Positions 1-11,600 of a stretch of 64,000 bases of DNA are shown here, one piece after another. The stretch spans positions 86,001,094 to 86,065,093 of the forward strand of contig OX457027.1 in the NCBI GenBank assembly GCA_949752745.1, read 5' to 3'. A program made the translations under genes and the position numbers. The stretch is from Protula sp. h YS-2021. Lineage: Eukaryota; Annelida; Polychaeta; Sabellida; Serpulidae. Below the pieces are notes generated by a model that did not search any database, was not told where the DNA came from, and saw only the letters and a program-made list of their open reading frames with translations. Each line of letters opens with the position of its first letter. Position 1 is the stretch's first letter.

Positions 1-1530
1 TTTTGGCAATTTTTGGCCGATTTGAAAAATAACGCGACGTTGCACAACTTCAATATATATATTCACTGTGCAAGATAGCATATGCCTGGATAAATAGTTC
101 CGGAGAACTCGCATGGAAAGCACCCAAGTCTTACATTGCAGTTATCTAAAAAATCACAATGTTTGACGACTCGCCATTTTGGCAATTTTTGGCCGATTTG
201 AAAAGTAACACAACTTTACACAACTTCAATATATATATACATTCACTGTGCAAGGTTGCATATGCCTAGGTTAAATAGTTTCGGAGAACACGCGTGGAAA
301 CCACCTAAGTCTTACATTACAGTTACGTACCTAAAAAATCACAATGTTTGACAAGTCACCATTTTGGCAATTTTTGGCCGATGTAAAAAATAACACGAAG
401 TTGCACAACTTCAATATATATATTTTCACTTTGCAAGGTTGCATATGCCTAGGGTAAATAGTTTCGGAGAACACGCGTGGAAACTACCCAAGTCTTACAT
501 TACAGTTATCTAAAAATCACAATGTTTGACAAGTCACCATTTTGGCTATTTTTGGCCGATGTTAAAAATAACACGATGTTGCACAACTTCAATATATATA
601 TATTTTCACTGCGTAAGGTTGCATATGCCTAGGGTAAATATTTCCGGAGAACTTGCGTGGAAACCACCTATGTCTTACATTGCTGTTATCTAAAAAAAAT
701 CACAATATTTGACAAGTCGCCATTTTAGCAATTTTTGGCCGACTTGAAAAATAACACGACGTTACACAACTTCAATATACATTTTTTCACTGTGCAAGGT
801 TGCATATGCCTAGGATAAATAGTTTCGGAGAACTCGCGTGGAAACTACTTAACCCTTACATTACAGTTATCTAAAAAATCACAATGTTTGACAAGTCGCC
901 ATTATGAAAAATAACACGACGTTGCACAACTTCAATATATATATTTTCACTGTGCAAGGTTGCATATGCCTAGGATAAATAGTTTCGGAGAACTCGCGTG
1001 GAAACTACTTAACCCTTACATTACAGTTATCTAAAAAATCACAATGTTTGACAAGTCGCCATTTTGGCAATTTTTGACCGATGTGAAAACTAACACGAAG
1101 TTGCACAACTTCAATATATATATATATTTTCATTATGCAAGGTTCCATATGCCTGCGGTAAATAGTTTCGGAGAACACGCGTGGAAACCACCTAAGTCTT
1201 ACATAACAGTTATCTAAAAAATCACAATGTTTGACAAGTCGCCATTTTTGCAATTTTTTGCCAATTCGAAAAATAACACGATGTTGCACAACTTCAATAT
1301 ATATATATTTTCACTGTGCAAGATTGCAAATGCCTAGGTTAAATAGTTTCGGAGAACTCGCGTGGAAAGCACCCAAGTCTTACATTGCAGTTATCTAAAA
1401 AAATCACAATGGTTGACAAGTCGCCATTTTGGCAATTTTTGGCCGATTTGAAAAATAACGCGACGTTGCACAACTTCAATCTATATATATTCACTGTGCA
1501 AGGTTGCATATGCCTAGGGTAAATACCCCC
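1..1530. repeat. 180-bp satellite array (pearl-like core repeats)
   Basis: About eight and a half head-to-tail copies of an AT-rich unit of 174-185 bp. The word TTTTGGCAAT or a close variant recurs near 1, 177, 362, 540, 723, 1072, 1245 and 1427; the copy near 900 has lost about 20 bases. Each unit carries an AATATATAT tract, a GCATATGCCTAGG word and a TTTCGGAGAACTCG word. The open frames here are by-products of the repeat. The same family appears at 5930-6300, 23480-23790 and 62675-63135, partly in the other orientation. If NDUFAF3 continues leftwards, this array lies in its last intron. Confidence 0.9.
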
Positions 1531-1583
1531 ATCATGTACAGTATTAACCTTAGCTATCCTATTGTCGATAATCACTTGTTAAC

Positions 1584-1754
1584 ATGCGGTTAAAAGAAAA
1601 ACAAGGAGCCATTGCGATGGGTCGTATCCAGGCTGTGCAGCGAAAGGCCAATGTCGCAAACGACATGGGGCTTAGTGTTAGGACGATAACACGATTCATG
1701 ACTGCGACATGTACGGAGTGTCGACAGAGCCGTGATGGATACACCCACTATTAA
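1584..1754 (+). pseudogene. Tc1/mariner transposase N-terminal relic
   Basis: A 56-codon frame resembles the N-terminal helix-turn-helix of Tc1-like transposases: a run reading GAIAMGRIQA, then NVANDMGLSVRTITRFM, which matches the family pattern of an arginine-rich start, a second helix of the type VAxxxGVSxxTIxR, and then the bipartite DNA-binding part. The frame breaks after the RDGY word and no DDE catalytic domain follows. It is flanked by satellite on the left and a pearl-type repeat end on the right, so it is a truncated fossil. The assignment rests on motif resemblance only. Confidence 0.5.
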
Positions 1755-2084
1755 GTCATAAGAAATGCCCATTAGAATAAGACGTGGTCAAGCGTGAGTA
1801 ACATTTTCTTACGTTCACGTTTTACACAGCGTTTACAGTTAAACGAATAAAACATAAGATCAATAATGAAATTGAAAAAGTGTACACTTTTTTGAGCGAG
1901 GGTGCCCCTATTCCAAGACCGACTGTGCGAATACTGTTACAGTCAGAAAATTGATTTTTGGTCTAAAATGAAGCGAAATGGTCACTCTTTATTATTTTTA
2001 ACATTTTAAGTTCCAAAAAGTTTTCCCCACTGCCAAAGATCCCAATCCCCCCCCCCCCCTTGGACAGAACTTTTGTCCTTATGT

Positions 2085-2215
2085 TTAGTTTCGGAGAACT
2101 TGCGTGGAAACAAAATAACATCCAAAGTGTGACACACGGACGGACAGACGGACGGACAGACGGACGGACAGAGGGCAATCCTATAGACCCCCCGGGCTCG
2201 CCCGGTTGGGATCTA
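2085..2215. mobile_element. Pearl-like element end: (ACGG/ACAG)n tract and GC hairpin
   Basis: A TTTCGGAGAACTTGCGTGG word from the core repeat is followed by a tetranucleotide tract built of GACG and GACA (about 2130-2172), then by GGGCAATCCTATAGACCCC and a GC-rich palindrome ending CCCGGTTGGG near 2210. The same end occurs in reverse at 23383-23450. Core repeat, tetranucleotide microsatellite and end hairpin together match the pearl elements described in bivalves, usually regarded as non-autonomous Helentron-type elements. A C-tract lies just upstream at 2047-2060. Confidence 0.7.
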
Positions 2216-2559
2216 TAAAGTGATACCTCCCCTTTGTGAGTACTACTTTGCGCGGAATCCTCAGTGGGTCTGCGGACTAAAGGTATATGTGTACATACCA
2301 CATAACGGATGCTCCGTATTGATGCAACTAGAACAGCTCGACAAAGCTGGCTGCCCCCCCCCCCCAAAAAAAAAAAATAAATAAAAACAAAGGCAATTTT
2401 CCCCATCAAAACAATGTTCATAAAAACCCATGTTTTTAATAAAATATCAGCCACGAAAAAAGGGGTTTTAGCTTCCGGCAAAAATAAAGGCTTTTAGGGT
2501 TTTTTCAAGGACTTTACGGGTTGTCGAAAAAATATAGGCTTTTAGGCGTTTTCGGGGTT

Positions 2560-2670
2560 CAAAACAATCTGACCTATACATTCACAGATACAGTCCCAAC
2601 CGCATGCGGGCAGACGGACGGACAAGCTCACAATTATATCCCCCCGTTACACGGGAGATAACTATGCTTT
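2560..2670. mobile_element. Short pearl-like end fragment
   Basis: A GCAGACGGACGGACAAGCTC tract is followed by a short CCCGTTACACGGG stem. The same end occurs near 3805-3870. It lies about 50 bp from NDUFAF3 exon 4, in the intron that follows it. Confidence 0.55.
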
Positions 2671-2720
2671 TATATCTCGGTTGTACCGTATACAGAAAGC
2701 TGTTAGAAGTTCATACATAC

Positions 2721-2827
2721 GGTTGACAAAATTTCTATGTTGATTCTGTGTGTGCGAATGTACTTGATGATACCCGGATCAATCTTAACTAACTCATCGA
2801 CATCGCCAACGCCCAGAATTAGCAAAT
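2721..2827 (-). CDS. NDUFAF3: NDUFAF3 exon 4 (partial gene)
   Basis: The fourth recognised exon, read on the minus strand from 2827 down to 2721. It follows a TTTTAACAG acceptor and ends at a GTATGT donor. The first two bases complete a codon begun in exon 3, giving PKP-DLLILGVGDVDELV across the junction, which aligns with the beta-strand and GTGD region of NDUFAF3/Mth938-domain proteins. The exon supplies 35 further codons and ends in phase 0, in a segment equivalent to the helix before the conserved NACATFNFL motif. That motif and the C terminus were not found in either strand down to position 1, so the last exon probably lies outside the window. Confidence 0.85.
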
Positions 2828-3218
2828 CTGTTAAAACAAAGTAAGCACAAATAGTTTCCAATTTACTCTACGCATTTCAAATCGCATGCATAAATAGACC
2901 GGCATTCATGTCCTCCTCATCTCCTCGTTACCGGGGGGAGGGGTAAGGGGTCGGGGGGGGGGGGTAAGAGGGGGGTTGATGGTTGTTTTTACCATTTGTC
3001 TCACCGACATTCATGAAAGTCATCACGGATACAAAGTTTGCAGCAAGCAAAGTACTTATCAGTAATCCTGAATTATTAGAAGAACTTACACGTGACAAGA
3101 AGTTAATAAAATAAACAAAGGATCGGTCCTGCTTAACAAGATCTCTGAATGATTGCCCCAGTCAAAGTGCCAAAATGTTTAATTACAATTATATAATTGT
3201 ATATACGCCATATCTCAC

Positions 3219-3285
3219 CAGGTTTAGGCTCTATTAGTGTGAAAAGGCACAAACTGTCTTCTGTTATGGATTCCGCGTTTTGAAC
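3219..3285 (-). CDS. NDUFAF3: NDUFAF3 exon 3
   Basis: A 67-base exon read from 3285 to 3219 between a TGCAG acceptor and a GTGAGA donor. It encodes 22 residues including ESITEDSLCLFTLIEPKP and ends with one base of a split codon. In the human protein the matching segment reads DITEDSFSLFWLLEPR, so this is the diagnostic NDUFAF3 block. The frame joins exon 2 without a shift (QWN then VQNAES). The flanking introns hold only repeats and AT-rich sequence. Confidence 0.92.
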
Positions 3286-3479
3286 CTGCAAAACCATATT
3301 ACATTGTAAACATATTCCAGACATCAATGTCCAGAACTAGAGCCTCACAGAGACACGATCAATCTGTCGCGCCGATGACCTATGAAATCAGTGCTGAGAT
3401 CCGTTTGCAAAGTATCATACCAATGCCACTTTCAACACTTTTTTCCCCACCTCTAAGTTTTGCATTTTTAAATTTCGAC

Positions 3480-3870
3480 AAAAGCTAAGTTTTATATGTA
3501 AAAAACAATTTTCTTTTAGCAATTTTCAATATATGTTTTATACGCGTGTGAAGTTTAAAAAATATGACGAATAGTTATGGAGATATATAGACACAGCCAG
3601 GACGACACGTTCCATTACGCGAACAAAATTAAACCAAAACGTGAAGTTTGACGAAATTTCATAAACAGTCCTTTTGACAATTTTTCATGAATGGGAGCGA
3701 AGATACGACGTAGCACACCTTCTATGTGTACTGTATTCGTGTGTGAAATTTCAAATCAATGCAACCTATGGCTTCGAACATATAGACGGGTTCGCATACA
3801 AACAGACAACAGACGGACGGACGAACAAGCTCATAACCATATCCCTCCGTCACACAGGGCACAGTAATGT
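3480..3870. mobile_element. Pearl-like repeat in NDUFAF3 intron
   Basis: Two degenerate core-like stretches (an AAATTTCGACAAA word, a GTTATGGAGATATATAG word, then ACGAAATTTCATAAACAG) lead into an ACAGACGGACGGACGAAC tract at about 3805-3830 and a CCCTCCGTCACACAGGG stem. The 116-residue frame over it is repeat translation. A C/T tract follows near 3950. It lies in the intron between NDUFAF3 exons 2 and 3. Confidence 0.55.
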
Positions 3871-4133
3871 ACGCAGGGCTTTTTTTTCAATCATCCCAAT
3901 AAAAAGTAAAATATTTCAAGAACAAATTCAAGGCAGTATGAAGTGCACTACCCCCCCCCCCCCCCCTCCACATTACATTGATGATTTTTATCGTTTTATT
4001 TATGTCTTGATATTGATTCTGTAAGTGACCCACAATCTTTATTACAGTCGCCAGTGTGGCTATGCACATCAACATGGTTCTGGTAACTACTAGAAAGAAA
4101 TTTCACTTCGCTTAGTAAGATTACGTAACTAAC

Positions 4134-4331
4134 ATTCCACTGAAGAACCGATTTAGGGAAGACAACACACGGGCCGGGGAGCCTCATTCCGTTATTCAAC
4201 AGAAATCCGTGAGGGCTGTAACTGTTGAAGACTACTCCCTCGTCCTCTTCGTTCAATATATCAACTCGGGTTTTCATTCCGTAGGGCACCTGGTCGCCAT
4301 CAAATTCCACATGTGAACAGTAGCATCGTGT
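4134..4331 (-). CDS. NDUFAF3: NDUFAF3 exon 2
   Basis: A 66-codon exon read from 4331 to 4134. NDUFAF3 is a mitochondrial matrix protein that works with NDUFAF4 in early assembly of respiratory complex I. Visible blocks are a TRVDILN segment, then FNSYSPHGFLLNNGMRLPGP and FPKSVLQWN, corresponding to the SYNSRGFxINxxxxxGPC and VVQWN blocks of the animal family. The donor is GTTAGT after the QWN codons. Two acceptors are possible, after GCTTCAG (4331) or TTCTTCAG (4344); 4331 is preferred because only it keeps the frame with the proposed exon 1. A longer open frame continues upstream but is intronic poly-pyrimidine translation. Confidence 0.92.
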
Positions 4332-4869
4332 CTGAAGCAAAAATCTGAAGAAAAAAAAATAATAACAGAAAAATTCAATGACACCATTTGACAGAATCTG
4401 AAAAAAAAAACACAATAAAAAAAAAAAAATAGCAAGAGGAAACAACACCAAGTGACGGTTGCAGGTGCCACCAGAGCAAGAAAGAAGGATCATTATCATC
4501 ACCATTGTTTTATTATGAAATTCACCCTTTTTTCCTTTTTTTTCTAAGTGTTATAACGACTCAAGAAATATGTATAATAATTATTACTGCTATTATTACT
4601 GTGTTGTTTTCGTTTGCTAAAAGCTTTAAGCAATCTCCCCTGCTGGCAATCCTCTTCCTGTTGAATCACTTTCGTTTGTTCACATAGGAAAAAATTGTAT
4701 TCACTCTAATCTCTAAATTCGCTCCCACCTGGGTCTGGTTGTAAGAAATTGGCCAAAATATGTTTCTTTCATATATGTATTTACTTATTTGATTTTTTGA
4801 GAAGGGTAGGACGGACAGGGTGAAGATAGGGAGGGGGGGGGGGCGCCATCCCACTGGGGTTTTTAAAAT

Positions 4870-5100
4870 CTGCAATGAATGTCCCAATGCATTGTGACCA
4901 GCTGAGATACAGTTAATCAAGATTCGAAAGGCTTGTAGGATCAGCATAAGAATTTTTTCAAATGAGACCCCCAATTTGAGCGTTTTTAAAAACTGGTAAT
5001 AGAAAGCATTTTAAAAATTGGCCATCAAAAAAAAAAAAAAAAAAACAAACCTCCAACCATTTGGCCAAATTTTGATGGACAGCCAAAAAAAAAAAAAAAC
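4870..5100 (-). repeat. Degenerate pearl-like core repeats
   Basis: Words such as AAAGCATTTTAAAAATTGGCC and TTGGCCAAATTTTGATGG are the reverse complement of the core-repeat family at 57700-58460. An AATGTCCCAATGCATTGTGACCAGC word matches the CTGGTCACCATGTCC word near 58600. Two poly-A tracts interrupt it. It lies in the first intron of NDUFAF3. Confidence 0.5.
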
Positions 5101-5189
5101 GCAATTTGTCACGAGATCAAACAATCCGATTAAATCTGTAATGATAGAAGCATTTTGAATAAAAGAAGTTTACAAATGTACATACATAC

Positions 5190-5276
5190 AACCAGGCGAA
5201 GAATGCCACCACTGATTTGACTAGACCAGCCCAACGGGATCCCAAACCGAAGAAATGGCGTACTCCGTGTTACCAT
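5190..5276 (-). CDS. NDUFAF3: NDUFAF3 exon 1, mitochondrial targeting sequence
   Basis: A proposed first coding exon of 29 codons read from an ATG at 5276 down to 5190, ending at a GTATGT donor like that of exon 4. The peptide starts MVTRSTPFLRFGIPLGW and has three arginines, many serines and no acidic residue, as expected of an import presequence. It ends in phase 0 and joins exon 2 in frame. The assignment is by composition, position and phase, since presequences are not conserved. A second upstream ATG opens a frame that soon stops. About 190 bp upstream the sequence is ordinary AT-rich DNA with no clear promoter motif. Confidence 0.6.
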
Positions 5277-5639
5277 GCCGTGTTCCAGATCGAAGAAAAT
5301 GCAGATCGTTGCGAAGTCATCAGTCCTAATTGACCGAAGCTTATTTCATAAATGAATCCCATTTCAAAATTGTCTCATTTTCACCATGAACAAATGGGTT
5401 TCAAACTACGATTTACAGTTCTATTTTGGCTACATTACATATAATCTGGTTCGCAATTCCGTCCGCCATTTTGAACCAAGGGATATAATAACACGTGACA
5501 GCCGATAGGAAAAGCCTGTGGTTATTTATCTTCATTTAAATCAGGATTTAAAAAAAACTTTCACATAAGAACACAGTTTTCTACCAGGCAAGGATCACTC
5601 AAATTGAACAGCACATCGTAACTGGTTAAATTACACTTG

Positions 5640-5790
5640 GTATCGGTCCGTTAAACGGTAAAGAGACACTTCGGCCCTTTGTCATTTCGGCAACTTGTCA
5701 GTTCGGTACTTGTTCAACTGCCACCAAAACTTTGGGACACTTCGGCCCTTCCGTGAGATTTTTCGGCACCTGCGTACCATTTCGGCCCTT
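5640..5790. repeat. Short TTTCGGCCCTT minisatellite
   Basis: The words ACTTCGGCCCTT, ATTTCGGCAACTTGTC, AGTTCGGTACTTGTTC, ACTTCGGCCCTT and ATTTCGGCCCTT follow one another at irregular spacing over about 150 bp. No frame is preserved. No function is proposed. Confidence 0.6.
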
Positions 5791-5859
5791 ATGAAAACTG
5801 CTCATTCGTCGCTCTTTCTTAAAACATGAAATCTACTGAAATCAACTAGAGGCTCAGTG

Positions 5860-6425
5860 AGGCAGGATCCCCTGAGTAAATTCAATGAAATTGAAAACCC
5901 TACATTACCTAACAATTTAAAAAAAATGAGACGACGTTGCACATCTACAATATATATATTTTCACTACATAAAATTTCAGAAGGCAGGATAGTTTCGCAG
6001 AACTCGTCTGGACAAAATTTATCTCTGTGCAAACAAGTTTCCATAAAAATACACATTTTTGAAAGGTCGTATTTTTTGACAATTTTTGGCCGATTTCAAA
6101 AATAATGCAATATATATACTGTCACTGCATAAAATTTCAGACCGCTGAATCGAATAGTTTTGCAGAACTCGTCTGGACAAAATCTCCGTGCTAACAAATT
6201 TCCTGAAAAACAGCCATTTTTGACAAGTCGTAATTTTGAGAATTTTTCGCCGATTTCAAAAATAATACGACATCGCACACCTTCAATATACGTTCTAACC
6301 GTATGCCAAAGGAAAAAGCTATACGACGAATACTTTCGGAGATACTTGCCCGGACACTAGGGTGCACGAAAGCGGACAGACAGACGGACACGCTGAAACC
6401 TATCGTTACACGGGCGATAATGAGT
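5860..6425. mobile_element. Pearl-like element with two to three core repeats
   Basis: Three degenerate copies of the 180-bp family (ACGACGTTGCACATCTAC with an ATATATATTTTCAC tract, then two more), each with a TTTCGCAGAACTCGTCTGG-type word. They are followed by GCGGACAGACAGACGGACAC near 6370 and a short CGTTACACGGGCGATAA stem. It has the same order of parts as 1-2215. The four frames of 60-82 residues on both strands over this stretch are repeat translation. Confidence 0.65.
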
Positions 6426-6429
6426 ATGG

Positions 6430-7129
6430 TTGCTTCGAGTTGGTTGGCAGTTCAGTTACAATTGGAAAGAATATATTTACCTACGGCGTAATTTCTCTTT
6501 CGATTGCAATCACGAGTTTTACACTTAGTGCGTTTAGCATTTAATTATGTATGTCGCCCTCGAAGGCAGACGTGTTTAATCTTTCAACCCAATAATCTAA
6601 TTATTTACTAGAACAATTGGACGTGTAAAGTTGAATTTTACATGGTATCAAAGCTTATTGTCAGCAGATTCATATCTAAAGACTGGATTTTAGAAAAAAA
6701 AATGCATTTCAAATATTAGTTCTTGGTGGTTTTTTGAGACCTTAAATCTAGATAAAAAGTTCTCTAAGTAATTAACATGTGTCAATCAAATTATTAGGTG
6801 TGATATGGTATAAATATAAAAAATGACACGATTAATCACTAGATCCAGAGATGGCCTGAAAATAAAAATTAGGTGTGTTAAACCTTAAAGAAGTTAACAT
6901 AGACCATGTGGTCAATACTAAAGATGATCAATGTACTAGCCAATCAGCTGATGGCTACTACCAAATCAAAATCACTGTACTAATATTCAACGTGTACGGA
7001 AGGTATTTCTTCTGATTCATCGGTTCACTTTTCAAATCTTATCAATCTTATAGAATCTAAAATTTATGAATTCATACGGTTTCATCTACATAACTGCAGA
7101 TCAGTTTATCACACTGAATTAGTGATTTT
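6430..7129. other. AT-rich stretch with no recognised gene
   Basis: No frame with recognisable protein similarity, RNA gene or repeat word was seen between the pearl-like element and the start of the LINE endonuclease region. Part of the right half may be LINE 5' untranslated sequence. Confidence 0.5.
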
Positions 7130-8643
7130 ATCACCGAAAAAATTGACTGTTTGTGTTTAGCAGAGACATGGTCGAAGTGGTGGAATATTACTCAGCAAAA
7201 GTGAAGTGCATCATAAAGTCGGAACTAGCTCATATGTGACGTTTGAAAGTATCTGTTCCTGTTTTAAACTAAAAAACACTTCAATAAAAAACTATGTTCT
7301 ATATAGACCACCTCCAAACAGTAAGAATGGTTTTTATTCCACTCAATTCACATATGAATTTAGTGAATTTTTGACAGAAACTTATTACAAAATGAATTTA
7401 TTATTTGCGGTGACTGCAATATTCATTTGGAGCCTATGTCTAGTACCAGTGCTAAAGAATGTTGAACAAAATGTTCTATTTCCAACGAACTCTGCTGGGC
7501 ACACAACAGATTTGTAATAACTCATGAACACGGAGTAAGGATATCAGCTACAACCAGTGCAAATCCAGGACTTTCTTACCATCTCTCTATTCATTTTAGC
7601 ATTTTTGACTATAAACCTTAACTTCAAAAGAGAGATAATGAGTTTCGTGACAAAAAAGACCTCGATATATTTATGTTAAAAGACTCTACAGCAAACAGTC
7701 TTAACCTCTGCTCCTCAAATACGTTGGATTTAGCATCAGAATATAACGAAACAAATTCCACTATCTATGACGACTCAGTTACAGTGGTCAGAACATCTAT
7801 TCCTCTCCGACCGAATATAGTGGTATAACAGTGGTATAATGAAAATCTGCGATAAGCCGAGATTTTTAAGCGCCGGTTTAAAGAAAACGGGGAAAAAATC
7901 TGGCCTTAATCAAGACTTAATTGCTTATCGTGACCAGTGTAAATTAGTAAATTCTCCTCTCAATGCGGCAAAAACTAAATTTTACTGAAAAAGTACTTAC
8001 ATATGAAAGTGGAAATCTGAGCCTGTTCTTCCAAAATAACTCTGCGACATTCCTAATGATTTTGTTGAATTTCTTGCGAATAAAATTGTAAAAATTCACA
8101 ATGACATTTTTAAAACGCAGTCGGTTGTAGAATCTACAAATTATTTCGGTTTAGAAGTGTCAACTTTCAGACACGGGACTTTCTTAATACATCTACACCA
8201 GCTACTACTGATGATATTCGACGAATTATTATGAAGTCGTCCAACGGGTCTTGTGATCTATACCCTATGACTACGTATTTAATCAAACTGTGTCTTGATA
8301 TTCTGACTGAGCTACTACACAAACAGTTAACTGTTTGCTATCTAACGAAGAGGTTCGTCGTGAACAAATAGAGGCTATTGAGACAGCTCTCCTGAAAAAA
8401 CCAGAGCTTTATCCCAATGTTATGAACAATTATAGACCAATTTCCAACCTTAGTTTTGTGTCAAAATTAATAGAGGAAATAGTTGCATCGAGTTTAAATG
8501 ATCATCTTAAGATAGACAAACTACAAACTGCCAATGCAGTCTGCTTATCGAAAGTTTCATTCCACTGAAACAGCGGTGTTAGAAGTTCACAGTGACATCG
8601 TTAGCGCCATGGACAAAAAGAAAATGTCAGTGCTCGTACTAAT
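7130..8643 (+). pseudogene. LINE A 5' part: endonuclease and N-terminal reverse transcriptase
   Basis: Degenerate coding sequence of a CR1/L2/Jockey-type LINE. The endonuclease begins near CLCLAETWSKWW (about 7150) and continues through NYVLYRPPPNSKNGFY to TNSAGHTTDL near 7515. Linker sequence and a block like SNGSCDLYPMTTYLIK (about 8230) lead to the reverse transcriptase: NNYRPISNLSFVSKLIEEIV at 8422-8490. A frameshift follows, after which another frame reads QSAYRKFHSTETAVLEVHSD and KKKMSVLVLI up to 8643. Several stops and shifts make it inactive. The reading continues at 19801 once the inserted element is skipped. Positions 7758-8643 also form the first unit of the tandem array. Confidence 0.9.
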
Positions 8644-11600
8644 CAGGGCTGGTATGAAATATTTAAAAAAAAAATTTCAACTTTTTAAAATTTTCAATTC
8701 ATTGATTTAGAAATTAATATTTCGCCTAAATCTGCGCTTCATATTCACATGTCTATCCCGCCAAAACTGTGTACATAAATTTCACCATTACTAGTCAAAA
8801 CCCCACTCATTAAACATCGAACACTATCATCCCCAACCCCATATATGGCTTTTTTTATCCGACACAGGCTTACTCGTGTCACAGCTGTCACTATCTGTGC
8901 TCTAAATAAACAGTCATATAAGCTAACTGGAGACTCAGTGTCTGCACAGAAGCCACAAGTGAAATATATATATCATCGATAACAGTCCACTATCTATGAC
9001 GACTCAGTTACAGTGGTCAGAACATCTATTCCTCTCCGACCGAATATAGTGGTATAACAGTGGTATAATGAAAATCTGCGATAAGCCGAGATTTTTAAGC
9101 GCCGGTTTAAAGAAAACGGTAAAAAATCTGGCCTTAATCAAGACTTAATTGCTTATCGTGACCAGTGTAAATTAGTAAATTCTCCTCTCAATGCGGCAAA
9201 AACTAAATTTTACTGAAAAAGTACTTACATATGAAAGTGGAAATCTGAGCCTGTTCTTCCAAAATAACTCTGCGACATTCCTAATGATTTTGTTGAATTT
9301 CTTGCGAATAAAATTGTAAAAATTCACAATGACATTTTTAAAACGCAGTCGGTTGTAGAATCTACAAATTATTTCGGTTTAGAAGTGTCAACTTTCAGAC
9401 ACGGGACTTTCTTAATACATCTACACCAGCTACTACTGATGATATTCGACGAATTATTATGAAGTCGTCCAACGCGTCTTGTGATCTATACCCTATGACT
9501 ACGTATTTAATCAAACTGTGTCTTGATATTCTGACTGAGCTACTACACAAACAGTTAACTGTTTGCTATCTAACGACGAGGTTCGTCGTGAACAAATAGA
9601 GGCTATTGAGACAGCTCTCCTGAAAAAACCAGAGCTTTATCCCAATGTTATGAACAATTATAGACCAATTTCCAACCTTAGTTTTGTGTCAAAATTAATA
9701 GAGGAAATAGTTGCATCGAGTTTAAATGATCATCTTAAGATAGACAAACTACAAACTGCCAATGCAGTCTGCTTATCGAAAGTTTCATTCCACTGAAACA
9801 GCGGTGTTAGAAGTTCACAGTGACATCGTTAGCGCCATGGACAAAAAGAAAATGTCAGTGCTCGTACTAATCAGGGCTGGTATGAAATATTTAAAAAAAA
9901 AATTTCAACTTTTTAAAATTTTCAATTCATTGATTTAGAAATTAATATTTCGCCTAAATCTGCGCTTCATATTCACATGTCTATCCCGCCAAAACTGTGT
10001 ACATAAATTTCACCATTACTAGTCAAAACCCCACTCATTAAACATCGAACACTATCCATCCCCAACCCCATATATGGCTTTTTTTATCCGACACAGGCTT
10101 ACTCGTGTCACAGCTGTCACTATCTGTGCTCTAAATAAACAGTCATATAAGCTAACTGGAGACTCAGTGTCTGCACAGAAGCCACAAGTGAAATATATAT
10201 ATCATCGATAACAGTCCACTATCTATGACGACTCAGTTACAGTGGTCAGAACATCTATTCCTCTCCGACCGAATATAGTGGTATAACAGTGGTATAATGA
10301 AAATCTGCGATAAGCCGAGATTTTTAAGCGCCGGTTTAAAGAAAACGGTAAAAAATCTGGCCTTAATCAAGACTTAATTGCTTATCGTGACCAGTGTAAA
10401 TTAGTAAATTCTCCTCTCAATGCGGCAAAAACTAAATTTTACTGAAAAAGTACTTACATATGAAAGTGGAAATCTGAGCCTGTTCTTCCAAAATAACTCT
10501 GCGACATTCCTAATGATTTTGTTGAATTTCTTGCGAATAAAATTGTAAAAATTCACAATGACATTATTAAAACGCAGTCGGTTGTAGAATCTACAAATTA
10601 TTTCGGTTTAGAAGTGTCAACTTTCAGACACGGGACTTTCTTAATACATCTACACCAGCTACTACTGATGATATTCGACGAATTATTATGAAGTCGTCCA
10701 ACGCGTCTTGTGATCTATACCCTATGACTACGTATTTAATCAAACTGTGTCTTGATATTCTGACTGAGCTACTACACAAACAGTTAACTGTTTGCTATCT
10801 AACGACGAGGTTCGTCGTGAACAAATAGAGGCTATTGAGACAGCTCTCCTGAAAAAACCAGAGCTTTATCCCAATGTTATGAACAATTATAGACCAATTT
10901 CCAACCTTAGTTTTGTGTCAAAATTAATAGAGGAAATAGTTGCATCGAGTTTAAATGATCATCTTAAGATAGACAAACTACAAACTGCCAATGCAGTCTG
11001 CTTATCGAAAGTTTCATTCCACTGAAACAGCGGTGTTAGAAGTTCACAGTGACATCGTTAGCGCCATGGACAAAAAGAAAATGTCAGTGCTCGTACTAAT
11101 CAGGGCTGGTATGAAATATTTAAAAAAAAAATTTCAACTTTTTAAAATTTTCAATTCATTGATTTAGAAATTAATATTTCGCCTAAATCTGCGCTTCATA
11201 TTCACATGTCTATCCCGCCAAAACTGTGTACATAAATTTCACCATTACTAGTCAAAACCCCACTCATTAAACATCGAACACTATCCATCCCCAACCCCAT
11301 ATATGGCTTTTTTTATCCGACACAGGCTTACTCGTGTCACAGCTGTCACTATCTGTGCTCTAAATAAACAGTCATATAAGCTAACTGGAGACTCAGTGTC
11401 TGCACAGAAGCCACAAGTGAAATATATATATCATCGATAACAGTCCACTATCTATGACGACTCAGTTACAGTGGTCAGAACATCTATTCCTCTCCGACCG
11501 AATATAGTGGTATAACAGTGGTATAATGAAAATCTGCGATAAGCCGAGATTTTTAAGCGCCGGTTTAAAGAAAACGGTAAAAAATCTGGCCTTAATCAAG

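Noticed and set aside
1..1530. Regularly spaced repeats as a CRISPR array
   Set aside because: The whole 180-bp unit is conserved with no unique spacers, and the DNA is eukaryotic.
1963..2481. 172-residue minus-strand frame
   Set aside because: Translation of poly-C/poly-A tracts and the GACG/GACA microsatellite (VRPSVRPSVRP).
3996..4505. 169-residue frame taken as one exon
   Set aside because: Only 4134-4331 is NDUFAF3; the rest is intronic poly-pyrimidine and sequence beyond the GTTAGT donor.
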